Below are positions 43,160 to 52,428 of a stretch of DNA of 64,000 bases, piece after piece. The stretch is from Amycolatopsis sp. FBCC-B4732 (lineage in GTDB: Bacteria; Actinomycetota; Actinomycetes; Mycobacteriales; Pseudonocardiaceae): NCBI RefSeq assembly GCF_023008405.1, contig NZ_CP095376.1, forward strand, positions 4,178,001 through 4,242,000. The letters run 5' to 3'. Below the pieces are notes generated by a model, which had not been told where the DNA came from, did no database searches, and worked only from the letters and a program-made list of their open reading frames with translations. Within the stretch, counting starts at the first letter, position 1. Each line of letters begins with the position of its first letter. A program made the translations under genes and the position numbers.

Positions 43160-44439
43160 CCACTGTGGACACCGTCGTCAGCCACCGCTTGACGGCCCAG
43201 CAGCGCAAGGCGATCGTCGCCGGCGCCGTCGGCAACACCGTCGAGTGGGTCGACTGGGCCGTCTACGCGACCTTCGCGCCGGTCTTCGCCGGCCAGTTCT
43301 TCGCCGGCGGCAACGAAACCACGGCCCTGCTGTCCACGTTGGCCGTGTTCGCCGTCGGCTTCGTCATGCGGCCGATCGGCGGCGCGGTGCTCGGCGCGTA
43401 CGCCGACCGGAAGGGCCGCAAGAAGGGCTTGACGCTCACCATCTCGCTGATGGCCGCGGCGTCGATCGTCATCGCGTTGTGCCCGACGTACGCGCAGATC
43501 GGCGTGCTGGCCCCGATCGTGCTGCTGCTCGCCCGGCTCGTGCAGGGCTTCTCGGCGGGCGGCGAATTCGGGTCGTCGTCGGCGTTCCTCATCGAGTCCG
43601 CCGCACCCGGCCGCCGTGCGTTCGCCGGTTCGTGGCAGCAGGTTTCGGTCGGCCTCGGCTCGCTGATCGCCGCGCTGATGGGCACGATCCTCAACGCGAC
43701 GCTGTCCGACGGCGACCTGCACGGCTGGGGCTGGCGGCTGGCGTTCGGCATCGCCGGCCTGCTCGGCCTCGTCGGCCTGTGGCTGCGCGTGTCGGTGCAC
43801 GAAACCGAGGCGTTCACCAAGATCTCCGCCCAGCCGCGGCGGAACCCGGTCGTCGCGATGCTGCGCGACCACCCGGGCGCGGCGCTGCGCGTGGCCGGGG
43901 TGACCATCGCCGGGACGCTGATCTACTACGTGTGGGTCTCCTACATGCCGGCCTACGCCCACCTGAGCACCGGCATCCCGCTCAAGACCGCGCTGCTCGC
44001 CAACACCCTCGCGATGGTCGTCTTCATCGCGCTGCTGCCGTTCGGCGGCCTGCTGTCCGACCGGATCGGGCGCAAGACGACGATGACCGCGTTCGCCGCC
44101 GGGTTCGTGGTGTTCGCCTGGCCCGCGTTCCACTTCCTGGGCAACAGCTTCTGGAGCGTCTTCGTCATCGAGCTGATCGGGCTGGTGCTGATCGTCGGCT
44201 ACTCGGCGAACTGCGCGGTGATCATGGCCGAGCAGTTCCCGGCCGAGGTGCGCACCACCGGCATCGGCCTGCCGTACGCGCTCGCCGTGGCGATCTTCGG
44301 CGGGACCGCGCCGTACGTGACGACGTGGCTGAACGCGAACCACCTCGGCCACCTGGTGTGGGTCTACGTCGCCGCGGCCGCGCTCATCGGCGTCGCGGTC
44401 TACCTGACCATGCCCGAGACCAAGGGAAAGGAGCTGTAG
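43156..44439 (+). CDS. MHS-family (metabolite:H+ symporter) MFS transporter
   Basis: A 427-residue, 12-helix transporter. The N-terminus GNTVEWVDWAVYATFAPVF is the metabolite:H+ symporter signature; RPIGGAVLGAYADRKGRKKG and GGLLSDRIGRKTT are the two motif A loops. Relatives import organic acids such as alpha-ketoglutarate, shikimate and dicarboxylates. In this operon it should bring in the substrate. Confidence 0.88.
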   Translation: MTTVDTVVSHRLTAQQRKAIVAGAVGNTVEWVDWAVYATFAPVFAGQFFAGGNETTALLSTLAVFAVGFVMRPIGGAVLGAYADRKGRKKGLTLTISLMAAASIVIALCPTYAQIGVLAPIVLLLARLVQGFSAGGEFGSSSAFLIESAAPGRRAFAGSWQQVSVGLGSLIAALMGTILNATLSDGDLHGWGWRLAFGIAGLLGLVGLWLRVSVHETEAFTKISAQPRRNPVVAMLRDHPGAALRVAGVTIAGTLIYYVWVSYMPAYAHLSTGIPLKTALLANTLAMVVFIALLPFGGLLSDRIGRKTTMTAFAAGFVVFAWPAFHFLGNSFWSVFVIELIGLVLIVGYSANCAVIMAEQFPAEVRTTGIGLPYALAVAIFGGTAPYVTTWLNANHLGHLVWVYVAAAALIGVAVYLTMPETKGKEL

Positions 44440-45218
44440 TGCGGACCGTGCTCGTCACCGGCGCCGGCGGCGGGATCGGCGCGGCCATCGCCGCCCGGTT
44501 CGCCGCCGCGGGCGACCGCCTCGTCCTGGCCGACCTGCGCCCGGCCGAACTGTCCGCGGTGGCGGCCCGGCTGGGCACCGACGTCGTCGAGCTGCCCGGC
44601 GACCTCGCGGACGCCGGATTCGCCGGGGGACTCGCCGGGCAGGCCGGACCGGTCGACGTCCTCGTCAACGCGGCGGGGATCTACCCGGCCACTCCCCTGC
44701 TGGAGATGACCGCGGCGACCTGGGACCGCGTGCAGGACGTCAACGTCCGGGCCGCTTTGCTCACCACCGTCGCGTTCGGACGGTCCCACGTGGCCGCCGG
44801 GACCACCGGCGCGGTCGTCAACATCTCTTCCGGCGCGGCGATCCGGGCGCGGCCCGGCGCCGCCCACTACGCGACGTCGAAGGCCGCGCTGGAGATGCTC
44901 ACCAAGGCGTGCGCGGTGGAACTCGGCCCGCACGGCATCCGCGTGAACGCCGTCAGCCCCGGCTTCGTCACCGTGGACAGCTCCGCCAACCCCGTCACCG
45001 AGGCGTACGCGGAAGCGGTGTCGGTCAACCCGCTCGGCCGTCGCGGCGAACCGCGGGAGGTCGCCGACGCGGTGTTCTGGCTCGCTGGCCCGGAAGCGGC
45101 CTGGATCACCGGCGCGGTCCTGCGCGTCGACGGCGGGTCCACCGCGGGCGCGGCCGGCCTGCCGCTGCACTGGACCGGGGAAACCCCCGTGCAACGAGGA
45201 AAGGAAGCGCATGTCTGA
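44439..45218 (+). CDS. SDR-family oxidoreductase in the catabolic operon
   Basis: A 259-residue classical SDR: VLVTGAGGGIGAAI, VNAAGIYP, active-site NISSGAA and YATSK, NAVSPGFVTVDSS. GTG start overlaps the transporter stop. Oxidises or reduces a hydroxy/keto group of the imported compound; NAD(H) versus NADP(H) cannot be settled by eye. Its end overlaps the next gene by 8 bp. Confidence 0.87.
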   Translation: MRTVLVTGAGGGIGAAIAARFAAAGDRLVLADLRPAELSAVAARLGTDVVELPGDLADAGFAGGLAGQAGPVDVLVNAAGIYPATPLLEMTAATWDRVQDVNVRAALLTTVAFGRSHVAAGTTGAVVNISSGAAIRARPGAAHYATSKAALEMLTKACAVELGPHGIRVNAVSPGFVTVDSSANPVTEAYAEAVSVNPLGRRGEPREVADAVFWLAGPEAAWITGAVLRVDGGSTAGAAGLPLHWTGETPVQRGKEAHV

Positions 45219-46197
45219 CCGGCGCTCGTACACGGTGGTCGGTGGCGGCGCGATCGGGGGGACGCTCGCGTTCCACCTCGCGCGCGCCGGCCACCCGGTG
45301 TCCATCGTGGACGCCGACGCGGCGCACGTGGCCGCGATCGAAGCCCGCGGCCTCACCTTGCGCCGCCCGGAGGGCGGCGAAACCGTCGAACTGCCCGCGT
45401 TCACACCCGCGGACGCCCCGCCGGTCCTCGGCCGTGTCCTGCTGGCCGTCAAGGCCCAGGCCACCGAAACGGTCCTGGAGTGGCTGACGCCGAGGCTGGC
45501 GGACGACGGCTTCGTCGTGTCCCTGCAGAACGGGCTCAACGAGCGGCTGATCGCGTCCCGCGTCGGTCCGGAACGGACGGTCGGCGCGTTCGTGAACCTG
45601 TTCGCCGACGTCGTCGAACCCGGTGTCGTGCGGGACGGCGGCCTCGGCGCCCTGGTCGTCGGCGAACCCGACGGCCGGATCACGCCGCGGGTCGAGGAGG
45701 TCGTCGCGGACCTGCAGGTGTGGGGTCCGGCGAAGGCGACCGCGAACGTCGAGGGCTACCTGTGGGCGAAGCTGGGGTTCGGCGCGATGCTCACCACGAC
45801 CGCGCTCGCCGACGCGCCGATGGCCGACCTGATCGACCGGCACCGGCCGCTCATGCACGCGCTGACCGCGGAGGTCTTCGCCGCCGCGGGCGAGCGCACC
45901 CTGGAGGCGTTCGACCAGTTCGACCCGGCCGCCTACCTCCCGGGCGCGACCGGCCGCGAGGAGGCGACCGACCGCCTGGTCGCGTGGCTGCGGAGCCAGC
46001 CGAAGGACCGCAGCGGCATCTGGCGCGACATCGCCGTGCGGCACCGGCCGGTCGAGGTCCACCACCACTACGCGCCGGTGCTCGCGGCGGCTCCCGTGCC
46101 GCTGCTGCGCGCGGTGCTGGCCCGGCTGCGCGAAGTCGAGAGCGGCGCCGTCGCGATGTCCGAAGACCACCTGACCGAACTGGAGCGAGTTCTGTGA
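45211..46197 (+). CDS. Ketopantoate-reductase-like (ApbA/PanE family) oxidoreductase
   Basis: A 328-residue Rossmann enzyme: VVGGGAIGGTLAFHLARAGHP (GxGxxG), LLAVKAQAT with the conserved Lys, and SLQNGLNERLI in the helix-binding region. AGGAAAGGAAG precedes the ATG inside the SDR 3' end. Many relatives in catabolic operons reduce 2-oxo acids other than ketopantoate; its place here suggests such a role. Confidence 0.84.
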   Translation: MSDRRSYTVVGGGAIGGTLAFHLARAGHPVSIVDADAAHVAAIEARGLTLRRPEGGETVELPAFTPADAPPVLGRVLLAVKAQATETVLEWLTPRLADDGFVVSLQNGLNERLIASRVGPERTVGAFVNLFADVVEPGVVRDGGLGALVVGEPDGRITPRVEEVVADLQVWGPAKATANVEGYLWAKLGFGAMLTTTALADAPMADLIDRHRPLMHALTAEVFAAAGERTLEAFDQFDPAAYLPGATGREEATDRLVAWLRSQPKDRSGIWRDIAVRHRPVEVHHHYAPVLAAAPVPLLRAVLARLREVESGAVAMSEDHLTELERVL

Positions 46198-47333
46198 TCC
46201 GGGACCTGCACGAGTGGCTGCGCGCACACCGCGGCGACCTCCTCGCCGACCTCGCCGCGTACGTCGGCATCGAGACGCCGAGTGACGACAAGCCCGCTTT
46301 GGACCGCGGACTGTCCTGGGTGGACGGCCGGCTGCGCGAGCGGCTGGGCACCCCGGAGAACGTCCGGGACGTCGACGGCGGGCGCTACGGCGACGTCAAG
46401 GTCTACGACTTCGCCGGCAGCGGAGAACCGGTGCTGCTGCTCTGCCACTACGACACGGTGTGGCCGCTGGGCACCCTGGCGGAGTGGCCGTTCACCGTGG
46501 ACGGCGACCGCGCGACCGGGCCGGGGATCTTCGACATGAAGTCGGGCCTGGTGCACGCGGTGTGGGCGCTGCGCGCGCTCGACGCCGCCGGGCTGCCGCG
46601 CCCGGCCGTCCGCCTGGTCCTCAACGGCGACGAGGAGATCGGCAGCCCGGCGTCGCGGCCGGTGATCGAGGAAGCCGCCGCGGGCACCCGCGCCACGCTG
46701 GTGTTCGAGGCGAGCGCCGGCGGCGCGGTGAAGACCGCGCGCAAGGGCGTCGGCCTGTTCCGGGTGCGCACGACGGGCGTCGAGGCCCACGCGGGCCTGG
46801 ACCCGGCGAAGGGCGCGAGCGCGATCGACGAACTGGCGCGCGCGATCCTGGCCCTGCACGGACTGTCCGATCCGGACGCCGGCACGACGGTCAACGTCGG
46901 CGTGATCGACGGCGGCACGCGCTCCAACGTGATCGCGGGCGCGGCTTCGGGGCAGATCGACGTCCGCGTGTCGAGCGCGTCGGAGGCGGCCCGCATCGAC
47001 GCGGGCCTGGCCGCGCTCAAGCCCCACGACCCCCGAGCGACCCTCACCATCGAGGGCGGCTGGAACCGCCCGGTGATGGAACGCTCCGCCGCTATCGCGA
47101 AGGTGTACGAACTGGCGCGCGAGGAAGCGGCGGAGCTGGGCGTGACGCTGCGGGAGTGTTCGGTGGGCGGCGCGAGCGACGGCAACTTCGTGGCGGCACT
47201 GGGCCACCCGGTCCTGGACGGCTTCGGCGCGGTCGGCGACGGCGCCCACGCGCGGCACGAGCACATCAGCGTCGAGGGAATGCTGGAGCGCACGGCGCTG
47301 GCCGCCGCCGTCCTGCACCGCCTCGCGGGTTGA
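46194..47333 (+). CDS. M20-family metallopeptidase/amidohydrolase (carboxypeptidase G2-like)
   Basis: A 379-residue di-zinc hydrolase. Ligands in LLCHYDTVWP (His), FDMKSG (bridging Asp), NGDEEIGS (catalytic Glu plus ligand Glu), FEASAGG and C-terminal ARHEHIS. The dimerisation insert is around 170-280. The HYDTVWPLGTLAEWPF text is typical of glutamate carboxypeptidase-like enzymes that remove an acyl or aryl group from an amino acid. GTG start overlaps the previous stop. Last gene of the operon. Confidence 0.87.
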   Translation: MIRDLHEWLRAHRGDLLADLAAYVGIETPSDDKPALDRGLSWVDGRLRERLGTPENVRDVDGGRYGDVKVYDFAGSGEPVLLLCHYDTVWPLGTLAEWPFTVDGDRATGPGIFDMKSGLVHAVWALRALDAAGLPRPAVRLVLNGDEEIGSPASRPVIEEAAAGTRATLVFEASAGGAVKTARKGVGLFRVRTTGVEAHAGLDPAKGASAIDELARAILALHGLSDPDAGTTVNVGVIDGGTRSNVIAGAASGQIDVRVSSASEAARIDAGLAALKPHDPRATLTIEGGWNRPVMERSAAIAKVYELAREEAAELGVTLRECSVGGASDGNFVAALGHPVLDGFGAVGDGAHARHEHISVEGMLERTALAAAVLHRLAG

Positions 47334-47393
47334 CCACCGGCCGCGTGCCGCGCATACTGCTCTCGTAATGCAACCAGTTTCGAGGTGAGAGCG

Positions 47394-47897
47394 GTGCGCG
47401 ACACGCGGTCCGGGTGCCCGATCTCCCTGTCGCTGGAGATCTTCGGCGACCGGTGGACGCTGCTCGTGCTGCGTGACGTCGTCTTCGGCGGCGCCCGGCA
47501 CTTCCGCGAGCTGCTCGGCGGCGCCGAGCGGATCTCGTCGAACGTGCTGGCGGACCGGCTCGGCGTGCTCGTCGAACACGGGCTGCTCACCCGGGCCGGC
47601 GACCCTTCGCACAAGCAGAAGGTCACCTACAGCCTGACCGAGCGGGCCATCGAGCTCGTCCCGGTGCTCGTGCAGCTCAGCGCGTGGGGCGTCCGGCACC
47701 TGCCGGTCGCCGACGAGTACGCCGCGCGCGCCGCGGTGCTCACGGACGGCGGTCCGCCACTGTGGGAAGCCTTCATGGAAGAGCTGCGCGAGACCCACCT
47801 CGGAACCCGTCGCGGAGAACCGCCGGACGGCCCGCCCGTCGCGGCGCGCCTGGCAGCGGCCTACACGGCGGCGCTGCCGGGCCGACGATCGGAGTGA
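47394..47897 (+). CDS. HxlR-family transcriptional regulator
   Basis: A 167-residue HxlR-type winged-helix protein: CPISLSLEIFGDRWTLLVLRDVVFG then FRELL...ISSNVLADRLGVLVEHGLL. The near-N-terminal Cys of this family, often a redox/electrophile sensor, is present. GTG at 47394 is favoured by GAGG 8 bases before; 47385 is an alternative. The PPOX gene follows after 2 bp. Confidence 0.88.
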   Translation: MRDTRSGCPISLSLEIFGDRWTLLVLRDVVFGGARHFRELLGGAERISSNVLADRLGVLVEHGLLTRAGDPSHKQKVTYSLTERAIELVPVLVQLSAWGVRHLPVADEYAARAAVLTDGGPPLWEAFMEELRETHLGTRRGEPPDGPPVAARLAAAYTAALPGRRSE

Positions 47898-47899
47898 CG

Positions 47900-48436
47900 A
47901 TGGAAACCCGGCTCGACGAACGGTTCAGCGACCCCGGCACCCGGGCCACGGACTGGGCCGAAACCACGCGAACGCTGGAAGCGGCGCAGATCAGCTGGCT
48001 CACCACGGTGCGGTCCGACGGCCGCCCGCACGTCACGCCGCTGGTCGCGGTGTGGCTGGACGGCACACTGCACTTCGCGACCGGCGAGACCGAGCAGAAG
48101 TACCTCAACCTGACCGCGAACCCGAACGTCGTGCTGACCACCGGCCGCGACTCCTGGGACGACGCGCTGGACGTCGTGGTCGAAGGCGTCGCCCGCCGCG
48201 TCTCGGGCCGCGCCGAGCTGACCCGGCTCGCCGAGGCCTGGCTGGCCAAGTGGGACGGCAGCTGGGTCTACGAGGCCACCGACGACGGCTTCCGGCAGGG
48301 CGGCCACGACGCCGCGGTGTTCGCGGTCGAGCCGGCGAAGGTCCTGGCCTTCGGCCGCAAGCGCACCACGACGGACGCCTCGATGCTGTCCACTGTGGAA
48401 TTCACCCACACCAGCCATTCACCCGCGGGCGGCTGA
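47900..48436 (+). CDS. Pyridoxamine-5'-phosphate-oxidase-fold flavin/F420-binding protein
   Basis: A 178-residue split-barrel protein: ISWLTTVRSDGRPHVTPLVAVWLDGTLHFATG is the cofactor-binding first half of the PPOX fold, followed by EQKYLNLTANPNVVLTTG. Actinobacterial relatives use FMN or F420. It is co-transcribed with the HxlR regulator, which suggests an inducible reductase for an electrophile or other stressor. The 3' end overlaps the convergent fprB gene by 18 bp. Confidence 0.84.
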   Translation: METRLDERFSDPGTRATDWAETTRTLEAAQISWLTTVRSDGRPHVTPLVAVWLDGTLHFATGETEQKYLNLTANPNVVLTTGRDSWDDALDVVVEGVARRVSGRAELTRLAEAWLAKWDGSWVYEATDDGFRQGGHDAAVFAVEPAKVLAFGRKRTTTDASMLSTVEFTHTSHSPAGG

Positions 48437-49888
48437 CCGGCCGAACACCCGGGCCAGTCCGCGCCGGGGTGCGCGGGTGCGCAGGCGGCCGGCGACGGCG
48501 TCCGCCAGCAGGGCGCCGACCGTCTCCCGGGCGCACGCCTTGTTCGCGCCGATCCCGCCCGACGGGCCGCGCTTGATCCAGCCCGCGACGTACGTCCCGG
48601 GCGTGACCCGGCCCGAAACGTTCGGCACGGTCCCGGTTTCGGCGTCGAACGGCAGCCCGGCCACCGGCGCGCCGCGGAAGCCCGCGGCCCGGACCACCCG
48701 GCCCGTCGGGATCTCGGCGCCACCGGAGGTGAGCACGCTGCGCACCTCGGTGTCACCGGTGAACGCGACCGGCGAAGAGTGGAACCGCAGCACGATCCGC
48801 CGTCCGTCCGGCGGTGGCGACGACCAGTCCACGGCCTCGCGCGGCAAACCCCGGAGCAACGCGGCTTTCCCGTCCCCGCTGTCGATCGCCGCGGCGATGC
48901 GCGGGTCGTGGCCGTCCACGACGAGGTCGCCCCGGGCCGCCAGCGCCAGCAGTTCCGACCGCGTGTACGCGGCGTCCTCCGGGCCCCGGCGGGCCAGCAC
49001 CACGACCTCGCGGACCTTGCTCGACCGCAGCTGAGCCAGGGCCGCCGGGGCGAGGGACGTACCGGCCAGCGAAGACGGGTCCGCCGTCAGGATCCGGGCG
49101 ACGTCGAGGGCCACGTTGCCGGTGCCCACCACGACCACCCGCTCGGCCGAGAGGTCGACGGCGTCCGGCGCGATGTCCGGGTGGCCGTTGTACCAGCCGA
49201 CCACCGCGGCGGCCGGGAGGCTGCCGGGCAGGTCTTCGCCCGGGATGCCGAGGGGCCGGGCCTCCGTCGCGCCGACCGCGTAGATCACCGCGTCGTGCCG
49301 CCCGGCCAGCTCCGGACCGGCCTCGACGCCGAGCCGCAGGCGCAGCCGCGGGTGGTCGTGGAAGCGGGCGAACGTCTCGCCGATCTTCTTCGTCGACGGG
49401 TGGTCGGGCGCGACGCCGTAGCGGATCAGCCCGCCCGCCGCCGGCAGCCGGTCGATGAGCGTGACCCGGGAATCGGTGTGCAGCAACAGGTCCTCGACCG
49501 CGTACAGGCCCGCCGGCCCGGTGCCGACGACCGCGACGTCGAGCGGCGCGAAGTCGCTCGGGAGGATCCGGGCGAACGACGGCGGCGACCACCGGTGGAA
49601 GTTCGGCGCGACCGCGGCCTCGGCCAGCACGTCCCGCTCCGCGTAGTACTCCGCGTTGATGTCGGTGTAGGCCGCGAGCGGCCCGGTCAGGGCGCCGGCC
49701 GGGAAGATCGCGTCGACCGGGCACGCGTCGGCGCAGGCACCGCAGTCGATGCACGTGTCCGGGTCGACGTAGAGCATGTCGGTCGTGCCGAAGTCCGGCT
49801 CGTCCGGCGTCGGGTGGATGCAGTTGACCGGGCAGACCGACACGCAGGACGCGTCGGCGCAGCAGGTCTGCGTGATCGCGAACGCCAT
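48419..49888 (-). CDS. fprB: FprB-type NADPH-ferredoxin reductase with fused N-terminal ferredoxin
   Basis: A 489-residue fusion. The ferredoxin part has Cys9/10/15/19/23 and Cys46/49/52/56 (CIDCGACADACP), a 7Fe or 2x4Fe-4S type. From about 115 an adrenodoxin-reductase-like FAD/NADP unit starts: VAVVGTGPAGLYAVEDLL, RYGVAPDHPSTKKI, VVVVGTGNVALDVARIL, and GWIKRGPSGGIGANK. It moves electrons from NADPH to an oxygenase; TGACATG junction with the diiron oxygenase gene directly upstream marks its partner, as with the mycobacterial fprB locus. Confidence 0.9.
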   Translation of the reverse strand: MAFAITQTCCADASCVSVCPVNCIHPTPDEPDFGTTDMLYVDPDTCIDCGACADACPVDAIFPAGALTGPLAAYTDINAEYYAERDVLAEAAVAPNFHRWSPPSFARILPSDFAPLDVAVVGTGPAGLYAVEDLLLHTDSRVTLIDRLPAAGGLIRYGVAPDHPSTKKIGETFARFHDHPRLRLRLGVEAGPELAGRHDAVIYAVGATEARPLGIPGEDLPGSLPAAAVVGWYNGHPDIAPDAVDLSAERVVVVGTGNVALDVARILTADPSSLAGTSLAPAALAQLRSSKVREVVVLARRGPEDAAYTRSELLALAARGDLVVDGHDPRIAAAIDSGDGKAALLRGLPREAVDWSSPPPDGRRIVLRFHSSPVAFTGDTEVRSVLTSGGAEIPTGRVVRAAGFRGAPVAGLPFDAETGTVPNVSGRVTPGTYVAGWIKRGPSGGIGANKACARETVGALLADAVAGRLRTRAPRRGLARVFGRSAARG

Positions 49889-49889
49889 G

Positions 49890-50792
49890 TCAGATCAGGT
49901 TCGCGCGCTGGTAGAACCACAGCGACGGCTTGGTGAGCAGCCCGGCCGAGTGCAGGAACTCCATCAGCCCGGAGCAGCTCGAGCGCAGCATCGACTTGTG
50001 GTGCTCGTTCGCCTTCGCCTCGCGCCGCGCCCGCTTGCCGTCCAGCCCGGCGTTCTCGTACACCTTGGCGTTCACCATGCTGGTGACGATGAAGTACGAC
50101 GCCACCGCGACGACGAAGCCGTTGATCTGGCGGCGCAGCCACCCGGCGCCCTCGAGCCGCTCGCGGGTCTCCTCGCGGGCGAACTTCATGTGCCGCGACT
50201 CCTCGACCACGTGGATGTTGTTGATGGTCCGCACGAACGGGACCACGCGCTCGTCGCGCATCCAGTCGCGCTGCATGACGTCGAGGACCTCTTCGGCGAC
50301 GAGGATCGCCGCGTACGCCGCTTCCCCGGTCGCCGTGGCCTTGAAGACCCGGCCCAGTTCGACGACGAACCGGCGCGGCCGGTACGCGGGCGCGCGCAGC
50401 TTCGCGGCACCGCGGGCGAACATGATCGAGTGGCGGCACTCGTCGGCGATCTCGGTCAGCGCCCACTGGAACGCCGGGTCCGTCGGGTCCTTGCCGTAGA
50501 AGTCGCGCAGCACCATCTGCTGGAGGATCATCTCGAACCAGATCCCGGTGCTCGCCACCGACGCCGCCTCCTGGCGGGTCAGCTCGCGCTGCTGCCCGGG
50601 CGTCATTTCCGCCCAGTAGGAGGTCCCGTAGAGCGTGCTCCACTCCGGGCTCGCACCGTGGTAGTCGGTGTCCAGCGGCGTCTCCCAGTCGACCTCCTTG
50701 ACGGGGTCGTAGGACAGCTGCTCCGACGAGTCGAGCAGCCGCCGCGCCACGGTCTCCCGGTCCGACACGCCCGCTTCGCCGATGCTCGTCAT
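49890..50792 (-). CDS. AurF-like diiron oxygenase
   Basis: A 300-residue helical ferritin-like protein. Iron ligands: Glu118-x2-His121 in ADECRHSIMF, Glu in VAEEVLDV (about 167) and Glu198-x2-His201 in VEESRHMKF, the arrangement of the p-aminobenzoate N-oxygenase family. GAGGAGG precedes the ATG. The reductase gene follows at once, so it is the likely electron donor. Substrate unknown; N-oxygenation is only one possibility. A palindrome lies about 35 bp upstream. Confidence 0.85.
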   Translation of the reverse strand: MTSIGEAGVSDRETVARRLLDSSEQLSYDPVKEVDWETPLDTDYHGASPEWSTLYGTSYWAEMTPGQQRELTRQEAASVASTGIWFEMILQQMVLRDFYGKDPTDPAFQWALTEIADECRHSIMFARGAAKLRAPAYRPRRFVVELGRVFKATATGEAAYAAILVAEEVLDVMQRDWMRDERVVPFVRTINNIHVVEESRHMKFAREETRERLEGAGWLRRQINGFVVAVASYFIVTSMVNAKVYENAGLDGKRARREAKANEHHKSMLRSSCSGLMEFLHSAGLLTKPSLWFYQRANLI

Positions 50793-50827
50793 GGCCGACC
50801 TCCTCGACAGGTGTTACCCAAGTTCAC

Positions 50828-50844
50828 TGTTACCAACCGTAACA
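50828..50844. promoter_or_regulatory. Palindrome between the diiron oxygenase and the cyclase
   Basis: TGTTAC (50828-50833) and GTAACA (50839-50844) are perfect arms around CAACC, and another GTGTTACC half-site lies at 50812-50819. AT-rich relative to surroundings, about 36 bp before the oxygenase start. A likely operator for an unlinked regulator; it may overlap promoters in both directions. Confidence 0.55.
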
Positions 50845-50898
50845 CATACTTTCCCGCCCACCAGCGGGCATCTGAGTGAACGGTTGTACACTCAGCGG

Positions 50899-52428
50899 GT
50901 GAAACCCCTGCCGTACGGCTCCGGGCTGCTCGGCCCGCTGGACCAGAACGTCACGGCGTTGCGGCGGCGGGTCCAGCGGCTGCTCACGGCCGCCCTGATC
51001 GCCACCAACGTCATCGGCGCACTGGTCGTGGTCGGGCTCGCGGCCCTGCTCATGCCGGCGCCGGGGATGTCCGCCGACCTCGTCCGCGTCACCGCGATCG
51101 CGGTACCCGTGTACGTCGTTTCGGCGGTCGTCGTCGGCACGCTGTGGGGCACCGGCGGCGCGTTGCGGACGCTGCACTGGGCGGCCGAGGGGCGCCGGCC
51201 CACCGACGCCGAACGCACCGCGAGCCTGCGCGTCCCGCTGCGGCTCACCGTGCTGCAGGCCGTGCTGTGGGGCGTCGCGACACTGGTGTTCGGCGGTCTC
51301 GCCGTCCTCGTCCAGCCGTCGGTGGCGCTGACCGAGCTCCTCGTCGTCGCCTTCGCCGCCGTCGTCGTCTGCGCGATCGCCTACCTGTTCGGCGAGTTCG
51401 CGCTGCGGCCGTACGCGGCACTGGCGCTGGCGGGCACGACGCCGCCGCGCCCGGTCACCGGCGGCGTCAACCTGCGGATGCTGCTGTTCTGGTGCCTGGG
51501 CACCGGGGTGCCGGTGGCCGGGCTGGTGGTGACCGCGGTGCTGGCCTGGGTCCGCGGCGACGTCTCGACGACGAAGCTGGCCGTGTCGGTGATCGTGCTC
51601 GGGCTGGTCGTGCTGTGCTTCGGCCTGCTGGTCACGGTGTTCACCGCCCGCGCGGTGGTCAACCCGATCACGTCGGTCCAGGACGCGCTGGGCCGCGTCC
51701 GGGCGGGCGATTTCGCCGTGGAGATCCCGGTCTACGACGGCAGCGAGCTCGGCCTGCTGCAGGCGGGGTTCAACGGGATGGCGGCCGGGCTGGCCGAGCG
51801 CGAGCGCATGCGCGACCTGTTCGGCAGGCACGTCGGCCACGAGGTCGCGGTCGAGGCCATGCGCACGGCCACCGAGCTGGGCGGCACGGTGCGGACGGTG
51901 TCGGTGCTGTTCGTCGACCTCGTCGGCTCGACGGCGCTGGCCGCGAGCCGCCCGCCCGAGGAGGTCGTCGCTCTGCTGAACCGGTTCTTCGCCGTGGTGG
52001 TCGACGAGGTCGACCGGCACCACGGGCTGGTCAACAAGTTCGTCGGCGACGCAGCACTGGCGATCTTCGGGGCGCCGGCCCCGCTCGCCGACCACGCGAC
52101 GTGCGCACTGGCCGCCGCCCGCGCGATCGCCCGGCGCCTGGCCGAGGAGGTCCCGGACGGCCCGGCCGGCCTCGGCGTGGCCACCGGCGACGCGGTCGCG
52201 GGCAACGTCGGCGACCCGCGCCGCTTCGAGTACACGGTGATCGGCGACCCGGTCAACGAAGCCGCCCGGCTGACGGAGCTGGCCAAGAACGCCCCCGCCC
52301 GCCTGCTGGCCTCCTGGACGGCGGTCGAGTCCGCCGCGGGGACCGAGGCGGCCCAGTGGGTGGCGAAGGAAGAAGTGGTGCTGCGCGGACGATCCCGGCC
52401 CACCACGCTCGCCTCGCCGAGGACTTAG
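50899..52428 (+). CDS. Membrane-bound class III adenylate/guanylate cyclase with HAMP
   Basis: A 509-residue protein. Hydrophobic helices at about 30-52, 62-84, 118-138, 144-165, 195-217 and 226-250 give a six-helix membrane anchor; HAMP follows (AVVNPITSVQDALGRVRAGDF, about 252-305). Cyclase domain from about 330: metal-binding Asp340 in LFVDLVGST and Asp384 in KFVGDAALAIF, transition-state Asn/Arg in GDPVNEAARL. It makes cAMP (or cGMP) at the inner membrane face. GTG start; a TACACT -10 lies just upstream, so the mRNA leader may be very short. Convergent overlap of 4 bp with the next gene. Confidence 0.9.
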   Translation: MKPLPYGSGLLGPLDQNVTALRRRVQRLLTAALIATNVIGALVVVGLAALLMPAPGMSADLVRVTAIAVPVYVVSAVVVGTLWGTGGALRTLHWAAEGRRPTDAERTASLRVPLRLTVLQAVLWGVATLVFGGLAVLVQPSVALTELLVVAFAAVVVCAIAYLFGEFALRPYAALALAGTTPPRPVTGGVNLRMLLFWCLGTGVPVAGLVVTAVLAWVRGDVSTTKLAVSVIVLGLVVLCFGLLVTVFTARAVVNPITSVQDALGRVRAGDFAVEIPVYDGSELGLLQAGFNGMAAGLAERERMRDLFGRHVGHEVAVEAMRTATELGGTVRTVSVLFVDLVGSTALAASRPPEEVVALLNRFFAVVVDEVDRHHGLVNKFVGDAALAIFGAPAPLADHATCALAAARAIARRLAEEVPDGPAGLGVATGDAVAGNVGDPRRFEYTVIGDPVNEAARLTELAKNAPARLLASWTAVESAAGTEAAQWVAKEEVVLRGRSRPTTLASPRT

